DNA from: Ameyamaea chiangmaiensis
GTDB taxonomy: Bacteria > Pseudomonadota > Alphaproteobacteria > Acetobacterales > Acetobacteraceae
DNA: 64,000 nucleotides
Reading direction: 5' to 3'
NCBI RefSeq assembly: GCF_025995235.1
Contig: NZ_BAPT01000040.1
Coordinates: 1-64,000 of the forward strand
In this document: positions 19,601-27,421 of the stretch, one piece after another
How positions within the stretch are numbered: position 1 is the stretch's first letter
Layout: each line of letters opens with the position of its first letter
The notes under the pieces: generated by a model
Told to the model about the DNA's origin: nothing
Databases searched by the model: none
What the model saw: only the letters and a program-made list of their open reading frames with translations
Position numbers and translations under genes: made by a program

Positions 19601-20110
19601 TTCCGGCGTGAACACGCCCGGCTCCAGCCGCACGACATAGGTCACGCGCTCCTGGATCGCGCGGTTCAGGCCGACCAGCATGTCGATCGTGCGCTGTGCT
19701 TCGGCGGGATGCGCGTCGATCAGCGCCTGCAACAGCGGGCCCGGTGCCTCCGTGCGGCGATAGGGTGCGAGTTCCTGTTCGAGGACGGGATCGTAGGCGA
19801 ACGGCCACGTCTCGGCTTGGGGTTCCAGGAAAAAATCAAACGGGTTGATCGTCGCCATGTCCGCGACCAGGTCGACGGTCACATCGAAGTGCGTCACCCG
19901 TTCGGGGAACACGACACGCGCCTGCCAGTTGCCCGACGGATCCTGCATCCAGTTGATGAAGTGACCGGCGGGCTCGATCTTCAGGGCATACGACAGGACG
20001 GGCGTACGCGCATGGGCGGCCGGCCGCAGCCGGATCGTCTGCGGACCAAGGCTGACCGGCCGATCATAGGAATAGCGTGTATGATGTGTCAGCGCGACAT
20101 GCAGCGTCAT
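16697..20110 (-). CDS. Large transglutaminase-like protein with DUF2126
   Basis: 1137 residues, usual for this two-part family. The N-terminal part starts with the transglutaminase-associated beta domain (HVALTHHTRYSYDRPVSLGPQ). It continues with a papain-like transglutaminase core holding Cys about 178 (GGRGSCRDSAW), His about 228 (DLHAWAEVY) and Asp about 243 (GLDATSG). The remaining 700 residues are the DUF2126 region, with motifs LHCHWRPDGQPVWRNP, GTGGGNHIVMGA and FRAFEMPPHHRM-like (here VEYRAFEMPPHHRM). It probably acts as a cysteine protease or amidase on a peptide; the natural substrate of the family is not established to my knowledge. The gene usually sits with a shorter transglutaminase and an alpha-E protein; neither is next to it here. 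No signal peptide. Confidence 0.9.
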   Translation of the reverse strand: MTLHVALTHHTRYSYDRPVSLGPQTIRLRPAAHARTPVLSYALKIEPAGHFINWMQDPSGNWQARVVFPERVTHFDVTVDLVADMATINPFDFFLEPQAETWPFAYDPVLEQELAPYRRTEAPGPLLQALIDAHPAEAQRTIDMLVGLNRAIQERVTYVVRLEPGVFTPEETLAGGRGSCRDSAWLLVQLLRHLGFAARFVSGYLIQLTADEKPRDGGAEGPAADFTDLHAWAEVYLPGAGWIGLDATSGLMTGEGHIPLAATPEPASAAPISGGVDECETTFDVAMDVTRIAESPRTTRPYSDATWNSILAAGRAVDADLTAQGVHLTMGGEPTFIAADDMDAPEWNTEALGPTKRAYAGRLLRRLVPLWSKGAAIQHQLGKHYPGEQLPRWALHCHWRPDGQPVWRNPALLASDDDVDTATEHDARRFCRALADRLGVNEELCTPCFEDVHYYLWKEHRLPANVLAEKSHLADPLERERLARVFGRGLSRESGSVLPLRVVERDGVRRWQSGRWFMRGETLFLVPGDAPIGFRLPLQSLPWADTDSIEQDVPPDPFAAQSALPPHPGLARRSATPYGAARPDSVAPVAPAADPRPMPMLSDLPALPPYPVSKPWRLSTDSAFQDNLLRLDREEPDVVRTALTVEARGGVLHVFLPPLYAVEDWLDLCACVEATADALGRKVVLEGYPPPRDPRLLSFSITPDPGVIEVNIHPASSWDDLERRSRELYDEARSVGLIAEKFMLDGRHVGTGGGNHIVMGATRAEDSPFLRRPDLLRSFVSFWHNHPSLSFLFSGLFIGPSSQHPRVDEARQDALAELEIAFAQLDREGTTPPWLTDRLFRNLLADMTGNTHRTEFCIDKLYAPESASGRLGLVEYRAFEMPPHHRMAAAQTLLMRAALSAFWKNPYRRRLVRWGTRLHDGFMLPHVVEQDFRDAIAELQALGAPLQAEWFAPHLAFRFPEIGTVSTSGISLALHNALEPWHTLAEEPGIGGTVRYVDSSVERVQVYVEGWVDERYVLTCNGRTVPLTATDRQGDYVAGVRFKAWNPPSALHPTIGAHTPLVFDIVDGWTGRSIGGATYHVAHPGGRNYETRPVNANEAEARRRIRFLPFGHTPGPMTPPAAERALEQPLTLDLRRG

Positions 20111-20232
20111 GAACCGTATTTCCCGGAACTATCGGAACCGAAACTATCCTGTGCGCGGCGGGGTTTGCCAACTGGTCTTTTGCGACGATCCTCATGGGGG
20201 CATGCGGCACGGCCGGGCGGCAGCCGGGCATG

Positions 20233-20263
20233 AAAAAAGGGAGCAACCGAAGATGCTCCCTTT
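20233..20263 (-). terminator. Rho-independent terminator of the secE-nusG operon
   Basis: Read on the minus strand: GGGAGCA, an 8-base loop containing TTCGG, then TGCTCCC and six T. The stem is 20239-20245 with 20254-20260, extended by A-T pairs. It starts 31 bases after the nusG stop codon. Confidence 0.85.
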
Positions 20264-20294
20264 CTGGACTGCCAACGGTGTCTCCCGCGACGGT

Positions 20295-20825
20295 TCAGAG
20301 CTTCTCGACCTGACTGTATTCGAGATCGACCGGCGTTGAGCGACCGAAGATCGACACGCTGACCTTGAGGCGCGATTTCTCTTCGTCGACTTCCTCGATC
20401 GTTCCGTTGAACGACGTGAACGGGCCGTCGGCGACGCGAATCTGCTCGCCGATCTCGAACGTGACGGAGGAGCGGGGGCGATCCACGCCTTCCTGCGCCT
20501 GCTTCATGATGCGTTCGGCCTCGGCCTCGGTGATGGGCGACGGCTTCGTACGGCTGCCGAGGAAGCCCGTGACCTTGGGCGTATCCTTGACCAGATGCCA
20601 GGCCTCGTCGGTCAGCTCCATCTTCACCAGCACGTAGCCGGGAAAGAACTTCCGCTCGGAACTGGTTTTCTGGCCGCGACGGACCTCGATCACCTCTTCA
20701 TGCGGGACGAGCACCTGGTCGATGTGATCGGCCAGACCTTTCTGCTCCGCCTGCTCCTTGATGTGCTGGGCGATCTTCTTTTCAAATCCCGAATAGACGT
20801 GGACAACGTACCAACGTTTCGCCAT
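20295..20825 (-). CDS. nusG: Transcription termination/antitermination factor NusG
   Basis: 176 residues. The N-terminal NGN domain starts with RWYVVHVYSGFEKKIA and includes FPGYVLVKMELTDEAWHLVK and FLGSRTKPSPI. The C-terminal KOW domain (about 120-176) shows GEQIRVADGPFTSFNGTIEEVDEEKSRLKV. NusG binds RNA polymerase, raises elongation rate and links it to Rho or the ribosome. The gene starts 5 bases after secE and is followed by a strong terminator rather than by ribosomal protein genes. Confidence 0.98.
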   Translation of the reverse strand: MAKRWYVVHVYSGFEKKIAQHIKEQAEQKGLADHIDQVLVPHEEVIEVRRGQKTSSERKFFPGYVLVKMELTDEAWHLVKDTPKVTGFLGSRTKPSPITEAEAERIMKQAQEGVDRPRSSVTFEIGEQIRVADGPFTSFNGTIEEVDEEKSRLKVSVSIFGRSTPVDLEYSQVEKL

Positions 20826-20830
20826 GTCCC

Positions 20831-21025
20831 TCAGCCCCCCAGTCCGAACAGTTCACGCACGCCAAGGCCGATGACCTGGTCGACGACGAAGAAGAATATG
20901 GATGTCAGCGCCGCCATGCCGAGCACCGCCGCTGTGGTCTGCAGCGTCGCGCGCCGTGTGGGCCACGTCACGCGGGCCGCTTCGGAGCGCACTTCCTGCA
21001 GAAACTTCATCGGACTGACCGACAC
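20831..21025 (-). CDS. secE: Preprotein translocase subunit SecE
   Basis: 64 residues if read from the GTG at 21025, which has GAAGGG 6 bases upstream. The alternative ATG at 21010 gives 59 residues but lacks a ribosome site. The short single-helix form is typical of alphaproteobacteria. The cytoplasmic amphipathic part FLQEVRSEAARVTWPTRRAT carries the conserved EV..E...V.WP pattern, followed by one membrane helix (about 35-55). It is part of the SecYEG channel. It sits in the conserved tRNA-Trp-secE-nusG order. Confidence 0.95.
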   Translation of the reverse strand: MSVSPMKFLQEVRSEAARVTWPTRRATLQTTAAVLGMAALTSIFFFVVDQVIGLGVRELFGLGG

Positions 21026-21161
21026 GGGACACCCTTCACATCGACTTGGATCGCCGCCGGACGCCCTCGCGTAATGCGCGGACGCGGCCGCGAGCCGCAT
21101 TGCAACGCCCCGCGCCGTTACCGACCGACCGTGATCATCGGAAATCCGACCGGGATCGATC

Positions 21162-21238
21162 TGGCAGGGGTGGAGGGTCTCGAACCCCCAACCTCCGGTT
21201 TTGGAGACCGGCGCTCTAGCCAATTGAGCTACACCCCT
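21162..21238 (-). tRNA. tRNA-Trp (anticodon CCA)
   Basis: 77 bases including an encoded CCA end. The acceptor stem AGGGGTG pairs with CACCCCT, the anticodon arm is CCGGT-CTCCAAA-ACCGG, and the T arm contains GTTCGAGAC. It lies 136 bases upstream of secE on the same strand, the usual bacterial arrangement. Confidence 0.97.
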
Positions 21239-21416
21239 GCGATCGGCACCTGTGGCGTCGCCTCCGATAGCGCGTTCGCGCCCCGCAGGACAGCCGCCAA
21301 GACCCGGCGCAGGTGGCGGAAAAGAATATGCCGGCGCTCCAAAGTCAAGGGGGCAGGTGACGGAATGTCCGGCCCTTATGAATTTTGGCGGCCGGCCGCT
21401 CATGCCGGGTTGCGTC

Positions 21417-21458
21417 CGCCCGCCCATCGGCGTTAAACATCGCGCCGATGGGCGGGCG
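21417..21458. repeat. 16-bp perfect inverted repeat overlapping the start of tRNA-Gly
   Basis: CGCCCGCCCATCGGCG at 21417-21432 is the exact reverse complement of 21443-21458, with a 10-base AT-rich loop (ttaaacatcg). The right arm includes the first 7 bases of tRNA-Gly (21452-21458). It may be a transcription or processing element, an operator, or the trace of a partial tRNA duplication in inverse orientation. Confidence 0.8.
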
Positions 21459-21525
21459 TAGCATAGTGGTAATGCAGTAGCCTTCCAAGCTTCTGAGGAG
21501 GGTTCGATTCCCTTCGCCCGCTCCA
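21452..21525 (+). tRNA. tRNA-Gly (anticodon TCC)
   Basis: 74 bases with an encoded CCA end. The acceptor stem GCGGGCG pairs with CGCCCGC, the D arm is GCAT..ATGC, the anticodon loop is CTTCCAA, and the T arm is GAGGG-TTCGATT-CCCTT. It is transcribed away from tRNA-Trp. Its 5' seven bases are part of a long inverted repeat. Confidence 0.96.
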
Positions 21526-21606
21526 TCCGCTCCCCCCGACGCTTCCGGTCCGCGGCGATACGCACACCGTGATGGCGCCGTTGGCGGACGCCAGGTCCGG
21601 AACCCC

Positions 21607-22980
21607 ATGACCCGTCACCCGATTCGTCCGCATGTCGTCCTGCTGACATGCTGTCTGAGCCTGTTCATCGTGATGATGGACGTGACGATCATCAATATCG
21701 TGCTGCCGTCGATCCACCGGGCATTCGGTGGTCCGCTCGCCACGCTGCAGTGGGTCGTGGATGCGTATTCGCTGGTCGTGGCGTCCGGCCTGATGCTGGG
21801 TGGTGCGCTGGCGGACCGTTTTGGTCGACGCCGGATTTTCATGACCGGCCTCGTGATGTTCTCGATCGGCTCCGTGCTGTGCGGTCTCGCCTGGGATGCC
21901 GTCACGCTTGTGCTGGCCCGGGCCGTGCAGGGGGTGGGGGGTGCCATGCTCAACCCCGTGGCGCTGTCCATCATTTCCTCCGTGTTCCGGGAGCCAGTGG
22001 CACGCGCGCGGGCGATCGGCGTGTGGGGCGCGATGTCGGGCGTCGCTCTTGGAGTCGGGCCGCTGGTGGGCGGGGTGTTGACGGCCAGTGTCGGCTGGCG
22101 CGCGGTGTTCTGGGTCAATGTGCCGATCGGTCTCGCCGCATGGACGCTCAGCCGTCTCTTTATCCCCGAATCGCGCGCCGAACGCCCGAGACCCATCGAT
22201 GTGCCGGGTCAATTGACGGCCGCGCTCGTGCAACTCTGTGTGATCGCAGGTCTGATCGAATGGCCCCGTCACGGCGCCGACGGCCTGGTCGTGGCGCTGT
22301 GTGTCGGCGCGGCATCGTCGGCGATCGGATTCGTGGTCGTGGAGCGGCGGGTTCGCGCGCCAATGATCGATCTGGCGTCCTTTCGGTCCTTGCCGCTGGT
22401 CTCCGCGCTGCTGACGGCCATCTGCGTGTTCGCGATCTTCGGTGGGTTCTTGTTTCTCAACACGCTCTATCTTCAGGACGTGCGCGGCCTGACGCCGCTC
22501 CGCGCGGGGCTGTGCACGGTCCCGGCGGCCGTCGGCATCGTGGGCGGGGCCGTTCTGTCCGGGCGTCTGCTGGGTCGGTTCGGTGCGCGCGTGCCGTTGC
22601 TCGTCTCGGCCTTTGGTCTGGCGACCGGTCTTCTGGTGTTGCTGGTCGTCGGGCCCGCGACGCCGTGGGCTGTCGTCTTCTCGGCCTACGGCCTGTCCGG
22701 CCTGGGATATGGAATGGCCAACGCCCCGATCACCAACGCGGCGATCGGCGGCCTGCCGCCCGAGCGCAGCGGAGTCGCAGCTGGCATGGCCTCGACCAGC
22801 CGCCAGATCGGGGCGTCGCTGGGGGTTGCCGTCAGCGGCAGTCTGATCGCATCGGCGACCACGGCCGGGGCCATGGTCGCGGCGTCCCACACCATGTGGC
22901 GCCTGTCGCTGGGGCTGGTCGGCGTCATGGTCGTTCTGGCCTGCGCGGCGGGCATGAAACGCCCCCCTGCGGGCGATTGA
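21607..22980 (+). CDS. MFS multidrug efflux transporter, DHA2 (EmrB/QacA) family
   Basis: 457 residues with about 14 membrane helices, as in the drug:H+ antiporter-2 family. Helix 1 holds the signature MMDVTIINIVLPSI (with the DHA2 Asp), motif A is GGALADRFGRRRIFM, and the antiporter motif C region reads GVALGVGPLVGGVL. It likely exports a hydrophobic drug or dye by proton exchange. It lies 81 bases after tRNA-Gly and 61 before a LacI-type regulator in the same direction, which might control it, although this family usually responds to sugars. Confidence 0.88.
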   Translation: MTRHPIRPHVVLLTCCLSLFIVMMDVTIINIVLPSIHRAFGGPLATLQWVVDAYSLVVASGLMLGGALADRFGRRRIFMTGLVMFSIGSVLCGLAWDAVTLVLARAVQGVGGAMLNPVALSIISSVFREPVARARAIGVWGAMSGVALGVGPLVGGVLTASVGWRAVFWVNVPIGLAAWTLSRLFIPESRAERPRPIDVPGQLTAALVQLCVIAGLIEWPRHGADGLVVALCVGAASSAIGFVVVERRVRAPMIDLASFRSLPLVSALLTAICVFAIFGGFLFLNTLYLQDVRGLTPLRAGLCTVPAAVGIVGGAVLSGRLLGRFGARVPLLVSAFGLATGLLVLLVVGPATPWAVVFSAYGLSGLGYGMANAPITNAAIGGLPPERSGVAAGMASTSRQIGASLGVAVSGSLIASATTAGAMVAASHTMWRLSLGLVGVMVVLACAAGMKRPPAGD

Positions 22981-23041
22981 GGGTCGTATCTCCCCGACCA
23001 TGCTCTGGCATTCGGCGCGAGAGTCTGGTTATCTGAGCGCC

Positions 23042-24220
23042 ATGTCCACCGCCGTAAAAACGAACAAGAAAAAGACGGGCAGGGCGGCAGGCGACACCGG
23101 GGTTCAGACGTCGGTCTCTCCAGCGCCGACCCGTACACGAAACCGACCGGTCGACACCCGTCCCACGATCCGCGATGTCTCGGCTCTGGCCGGGGTGTCG
23201 CGCATGACGGTATCGCGCTTCTTGCGCTCGCCGGAGGTCGTGCAGGAAGAGACGCGGCAGATCGTCGCGCGCGCGATCGACGAACTCGGCTACGTACCCG
23301 ACCGGGCGGCCGGTGCCCTGTCCACCCGGCGCAGCGGCTTTGTCGGGCTCATTGTGCCCACCATCACCAACACCAATTTCGCTCAGGCCGCACGCGGGCT
23401 GACCGACATGCTGCGCCGTGACGGGTTCGAGGTGCTGATCGGCTACACCGATTACGACGACGCGGTGTTCCTGCGGCATGTGAAGGCCATGCTGGCCCGT
23501 CGGGCGGAGGCGCTTGTGCTGCCGAGCGGGCCCCGGCCGGTCTCCCTTCAGCGTCTGCTCAATCGCGAAACCATTCCGCTGGTGGAAATCGCCGGTCTGC
23601 CGACCCGTCCTCTGGACCGGGTCGTGGGCTATTCGAATCGGGCGGCGGGACGGCTGGCGGCGGAATACCTGATCGGACTCGGCTATACGCGGATCGGTGC
23701 GATCGGTGCGGCGGGCGAGGGGACGGCACGCGATCACCGCGGCGGCCGACGCATCGATGGTTTCCGCGATGCGCTGCTGGAGGCGGGCCTGTCCGACGAA
23801 TGGGTTCTGCGCCAGGGCGACCCGCCAGTGTCGTTCACCCATGGCGCCCGCACCATGGGGAACCTTCTGGATCGTGCTCCTGGGCTGGAGGCCGTCTTCG
23901 CCGTGTCCGATCTCGTGGGTGTTGGTGCGATGATGGAATGCCGGCGCCGTGGCATCGACATTCCACGCGATCTCTCGTTGATCGGCTTCGGCAGTTTTGA
24001 GATCGGGCGCGAGGTGGTGCCGTCTCTGACGACGGTGGGGGTCGATTACCGGGCGATGGGCGAGCGGGCCGGGCGCATGCTGCTCGACGTGCTGGGTGGC
24101 CGGGGCGAGACGGACCGGGTCGTGGATGTCGGGATGCAACTGGTGGTGCGCGAGACCACGACGGCGGCACGCAGGCCTGCCACCACGCGCGATGTCACGG
24201 TCGCAGAGACCGCGCCGTGA
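23042..24220 (+). CDS. LacI-family transcriptional regulator (GntR-repressor-like)
   Basis: 392 residues. A 40-residue basic, disordered tail precedes the LacI helix-turn-helix (TIRDVSALAGVSRMTVSRFL, 42-61) with the hinge GYVPDRAAGALSTRRS. The periplasmic-binding-protein-like effector domain follows (VGLIVPTITNTNFA, VFAVSDLVGVGAMMECRRRG, IPRDLSLIGFGSFEI). The domain order and wording recall gluconate-operon repressors. The ATG at 23042 is preferred over an upstream frame opening at 23000; its ribosome site is weak. It is followed by the F1 ATPase operon, with which it has no evident link. The ligand (gluconate or another sugar acid) is an inference. Confidence 0.85.
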   Translation: MSTAVKTNKKKTGRAAGDTGVQTSVSPAPTRTRNRPVDTRPTIRDVSALAGVSRMTVSRFLRSPEVVQEETRQIVARAIDELGYVPDRAAGALSTRRSGFVGLIVPTITNTNFAQAARGLTDMLRRDGFEVLIGYTDYDDAVFLRHVKAMLARRAEALVLPSGPRPVSLQRLLNRETIPLVEIAGLPTRPLDRVVGYSNRAAGRLAAEYLIGLGYTRIGAIGAAGEGTARDHRGGRRIDGFRDALLEAGLSDEWVLRQGDPPVSFTHGARTMGNLLDRAPGLEAVFAVSDLVGVGAMMECRRRGIDIPRDLSLIGFGSFEIGREVVPSLTTVGVDYRAMGERAGRMLLDVLGGRGETDRVVDVGMQLVVRETTTAARRPATTRDVTVAETAP

Positions 24221-24341
24221 CTCGATATTCTCCGGCAATGCTGCCACAGTGCCGGTTGCATGGCCCGGAGCGGGATGCTAAAGCCCGCGCCGGGTGGCCG
24301 GGACGCATGAAAGCGGGCTGTTACGGCCCGGTAAGTCGTTC

Positions 24342-24956
24342 ATGACGCAGGATGGAAAGAACCGGACCTTGGGTGCTGATGCCACGACGACAGGGATGAA
24401 TGCCGCTGCAGGCGTCCCCCACGGTATGGCCGCGCGTTACGCGATTGCCCTGTATGATCTCGCTGCCGATCGGCATGCTCTCGATGAGGTTCTGGCGCAG
24501 GTGCAGGCCCTGCAGGGGCTGATCGACGGCAGCAAGGACCTTCGTGCCTTTCTGTCGGACCGGACGATTGCGCCGACGGATGCGGCAAAGGCCATGCAGA
24601 CGATTCTCGAGCGTGAGGGGTTCGGCGAACTCGTGCGCAATTTCGTAGGTGTCGTGGCGGCCAACCGTCGCCTGTCGCGCCTGCACGCTATCCTTGCCGC
24701 CTTCTTTGCCGTTGTGTCCGCCCGTCGGGGCGAGATCACGGCCGACGTTGCGACGGCACAGCCCCTGACCGATGTGCAGCGCATTCAGCTGCGCGCTCGT
24801 CTCGCGGACGCCGGTTATTCCCAGGTTGCCATTCACGAACGCGTCGACGAGTCGCTTCTTGGCGGTCTGGTCGTGAGCATCGGCGCCCGTCGCTACGACA
24901 CAAGCCTCAAGGGTCGTCTGACCCGCCTGAACAACGCCATGAAGGGAGCCGCGTGA
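24342..24956 (+). CDS. atpH: F1F0 ATP synthase subunit delta
   Basis: 204 residues; the ATG at 24342 is preferred to a GTG at 24294. The family core starts at MAARYAIALYDLA (about 29), and the C-terminal ends with the conserved DESLLGGLVVSIGARRYDTSLKGRL. The N-terminal extension of about 28 residues is Ala- and Thr-rich. Delta clamps the F1 head to the peripheral stalk. First gene of atpHAGDC; the stop TGA overlaps the atpA ATG. Confidence 0.97.
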   Translation: MTQDGKNRTLGADATTTGMNAAAGVPHGMAARYAIALYDLAADRHALDEVLAQVQALQGLIDGSKDLRAFLSDRTIAPTDAAKAMQTILEREGFGELVRNFVGVVAANRRLSRLHAILAAFFAVVSARRGEITADVATAQPLTDVQRIQLRARLADAGYSQVAIHERVDESLLGGLVVSIGARRYDTSLKGRLTRLNNAMKGAA

Positions 24957-26491
24957 TGGAAATCCGTCCCGCCGAGATTTCGGATATCCTCAAGCAGCAG
25001 ATCGCTTCCTTCGACACGGGCGCTGATGTGGCCGAGACGGGCACGGTCCTGTCGGTTGGCGACGGTATCGCCCGCGTCTTCGGTCTGCAGAACGTCATGG
25101 CCGGCGAAATGGTCGAGTTTCCGGCCACCGGCCAGCGCGGCATGGCCCTAAACCTCGAAGCCGACAATGTCGGCGTCGTGATCTTCGGCGACGACGTCGG
25201 CATCCGCGAGGGTGACACCGTCTCGCGTACCGACACGGTGGTCGAAGTGCCGGTCGGCAAGGGTCTTCTTGGTCGCGTGGTCGACGGACTGGGCAACCCT
25301 ATCGACGGCAAGGGTCCGCTCACCGACGTCACCATGACGCGCGCTGAAGTCAAGGCGCCCGGCATTATGCCGCGCCAGTCGGTTTCCGAGCCGATGCAGA
25401 CCGGTATCAAGGCGATCGATGCTCTGGTGCCGATCGGGCGCGGTCAGCGCGAACTGGTGATCGGCGATCGTCAGACGGGCAAGACCGCCATCCTGATCGA
25501 CACCATCGTCAACCAGCGGTCGGTCAACCGCGACGGTGATCCGACGACATCGCTCTATTGCATCTATGTGGCCATCGGCCAGAAGCGCTCGACGGTCGCC
25601 CAGCTCGTCCGTACGCTTGAGGAGCAGGGTGCGATGGAATATTCCATCGTCGTCGCCGCCACGGCGTCCGATCCGGCGCCGATGCAGTACCTCGCGCCCT
25701 ATGCCGGCTGCGCGATGGGCGAGTATTTCCGTGACAACGGCATGCACGCGCTGATCGTCTATGATGATCTGACCAAGCAGGCCGTTGCCTACCGCCAGAT
25801 GTCGCTGCTGCTGCGTCGGCCCCCGGCACGTGAAGCCTACCCGGGCGACGTGTTCTATCTGCATTCGCGTCTTCTGGAGCGCGCTGCAAAGATGTCGGAC
25901 GCGTTCGGCGCGGGTTCACTGACCGCGCTCCCGGTGATCGAAACGCAGGCCGGTGACGTCTCAGCTTACATTCCGACCAATGTGATCTCGATCACGGATG
26001 GCCAGATCTTCCTTGAGACCGATCTGTTCTATCGCGGTATTCGTCCGGCCGTGAATGTCGGCGGCTCCGTGTCGCGCGTCGGGTCGGCCGCGCAGATCAA
26101 GGCGATGAAGCAGGTCGCCGGCAAGATCAAGCTCGAACTGGCCCAGTATCGTGAGATGCAGGCGTTCGCCCAGTTCGCGTCGGACCTCGATCCCGCGACC
26201 CAGAAGCAGCTCGCCCGTGGCGCCCGCTTTGTCGAACTGCTCAAGCAGAACGAGACATCGCCGCTGGCCGTCGAGGAGCAGGTGGTTGTTCTGTTCGCCG
26301 GAACGCGTGGCTTCGTCGACGCCGTGCCTGTCGACAAGGTGACGACCTACGAGCGGCAGCTGCTGAGCGAGATGCACGTCTCGGGCAAGAGCATCCTCGA
26401 TGCGATCCGCACGCAGAAGCAGATCTCCAAGGAGACTGAAACGGCGCTGTCAGATTTCCTGACGACGTTCGGAAAGCAGTTCAACGCCTGA
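24956..26491 (+). CDS. atpA: F1F0 ATP synthase subunit alpha
   Basis: 511 residues. The Walker A motif GDRQTGKTA is near 169-177, preceded by the alpha hallmark PIGRGQRELVIGDRQ. The C-terminus holds the arginine-finger region SVSRVGSAAQIKAMK. The ATG overlaps the atpH stop (TGATG), coupling translation. Alpha is the regulatory nucleotide-binding subunit of the F1 hexamer on the cytoplasmic side. Confidence 0.99.
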   Translation: MEIRPAEISDILKQQIASFDTGADVAETGTVLSVGDGIARVFGLQNVMAGEMVEFPATGQRGMALNLEADNVGVVIFGDDVGIREGDTVSRTDTVVEVPVGKGLLGRVVDGLGNPIDGKGPLTDVTMTRAEVKAPGIMPRQSVSEPMQTGIKAIDALVPIGRGQRELVIGDRQTGKTAILIDTIVNQRSVNRDGDPTTSLYCIYVAIGQKRSTVAQLVRTLEEQGAMEYSIVVAATASDPAPMQYLAPYAGCAMGEYFRDNGMHALIVYDDLTKQAVAYRQMSLLLRRPPAREAYPGDVFYLHSRLLERAAKMSDAFGAGSLTALPVIETQAGDVSAYIPTNVISITDGQIFLETDLFYRGIRPAVNVGGSVSRVGSAAQIKAMKQVAGKIKLELAQYREMQAFAQFASDLDPATQKQLARGARFVELLKQNETSPLAVEEQVVVLFAGTRGFVDAVPVDKVTTYERQLLSEMHVSGKSILDAIRTQKQISKETETALSDFLTTFGKQFNA

Positions 26492-26507
26492 GAGATCGTA
26501 AGCGCTC

Positions 26508-27389
26508 ATGCCCTCCTTGAAAGAACTGCGCGCGCGGATCGGAAGCGTCAAATCGACGCGGAAAATCACCAGCGCGATGAAAATGGTTGCGGCGGCGAAG
26601 TTGCGCCGCACGCAGTTGAGTGCGGAGGCGGCTCGCCCTTATGCCGCCGCGATGCGCCGCATGATGAGCGAGGCCGCAGCAGCCGTCGGTGATGCGCCGG
26701 GTCTGCCGCCTCTGCTGGTCGGTACGGGACGCGAACAGACCCATCTGGTCATTGTCATGACAAGTGATCGTGGTCTGGCGGGTGGCTTCAATGCGAATGC
26801 CGCGCGTGCGGCGCGCAACTTGGTGCGCCGCCTGCAGGCTGAGGGCAAGACCGTCCGGATCCTGCCGGTGGGGCGCAAGGGCGCGGACATGCTGGTGCGC
26901 GACTACGGCGACCTGTTCATCGAGCGTTTGCCGGGATCTTCGGGCAAGGAGGTGCCGTTCTCGGCGGCCTCCGACCTCGGAGACAAGCTGGTCGCACTGC
27001 TGTCGGCGAACAAGTTCGACGTCTGCACATTGGTCTATAACCGCTTCGTCAACGTGATGTCGCAGGTGCCGACCGAGTTGCAGCTCGTTCCGCTGACCTC
27101 GGGTGCCAATGACGACCGCAAGGCGCCTGACGCCCCGATCTACGAGTTCGAGCCGGACGAGGAGACACTGCTGGCGCGCATGCTGCCACGCAATCTCGCG
27201 ATCCAGATCTACGCCGCGATGCTGGAAAGCGCCGCGGGCGAGCAGGGCGCGCGTATGACCGCCATGGACAGTGCGACGCGCAATGCCGGCAAGGCCATCG
27301 ATCGTCTGACGCAGAAGTACAACCGTACGCGTCAGGCCAACATCACCAATGAACTGATCGAGATCATCTCGGGCGCCGAAGCCGTCTGA
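26508..27389 (+). CDS. atpG: F1F0 ATP synthase subunit gamma
   Basis: 293 residues. The N-terminal helix MPSLKELRARIGSVKSTRKITSAMKMVAAAKLR is the classic gamma start (given here only to identify it), with SDRGLAGGFNANAARA near 85. The C-terminal helix ends in MDSATRNAGKAIDRLTQKYNRTRQA. Gamma is the rotating central shaft that couples proton flow to catalysis. It begins 16 bases after atpA. Confidence 0.98.
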   Translation: MPSLKELRARIGSVKSTRKITSAMKMVAAAKLRRTQLSAEAARPYAAAMRRMMSEAAAAVGDAPGLPPLLVGTGREQTHLVIVMTSDRGLAGGFNANAARAARNLVRRLQAEGKTVRILPVGRKGADMLVRDYGDLFIERLPGSSGKEVPFSAASDLGDKLVALLSANKFDVCTLVYNRFVNVMSQVPTELQLVPLTSGANDDRKAPDAPIYEFEPDEETLLARMLPRNLAIQIYAAMLESAAGEQGARMTAMDSATRNAGKAIDRLTQKYNRTRQANITNELIEIISGAEAV

Positions 27390-27421
27390 GACACGATCTC
27401 CTCGTCGCAGGAGCATAATTT

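Noticed and set aside
21026..21649. Long N-terminal extension of secE across the two tRNA genes
   Set aside because: The frame is open, but it would read through both tRNAs; secE has its own GTG with a ribosome site and the family is about 60 residues.
21433..23001. A 522-codon open frame opposite the DHA2 transporter gene
   Set aside because: Its product is Arg/His/Gln/Asp-rich with no domain, and it is the mirror of a clear 14-helix transporter. Long antisense frames are expected at this G+C.
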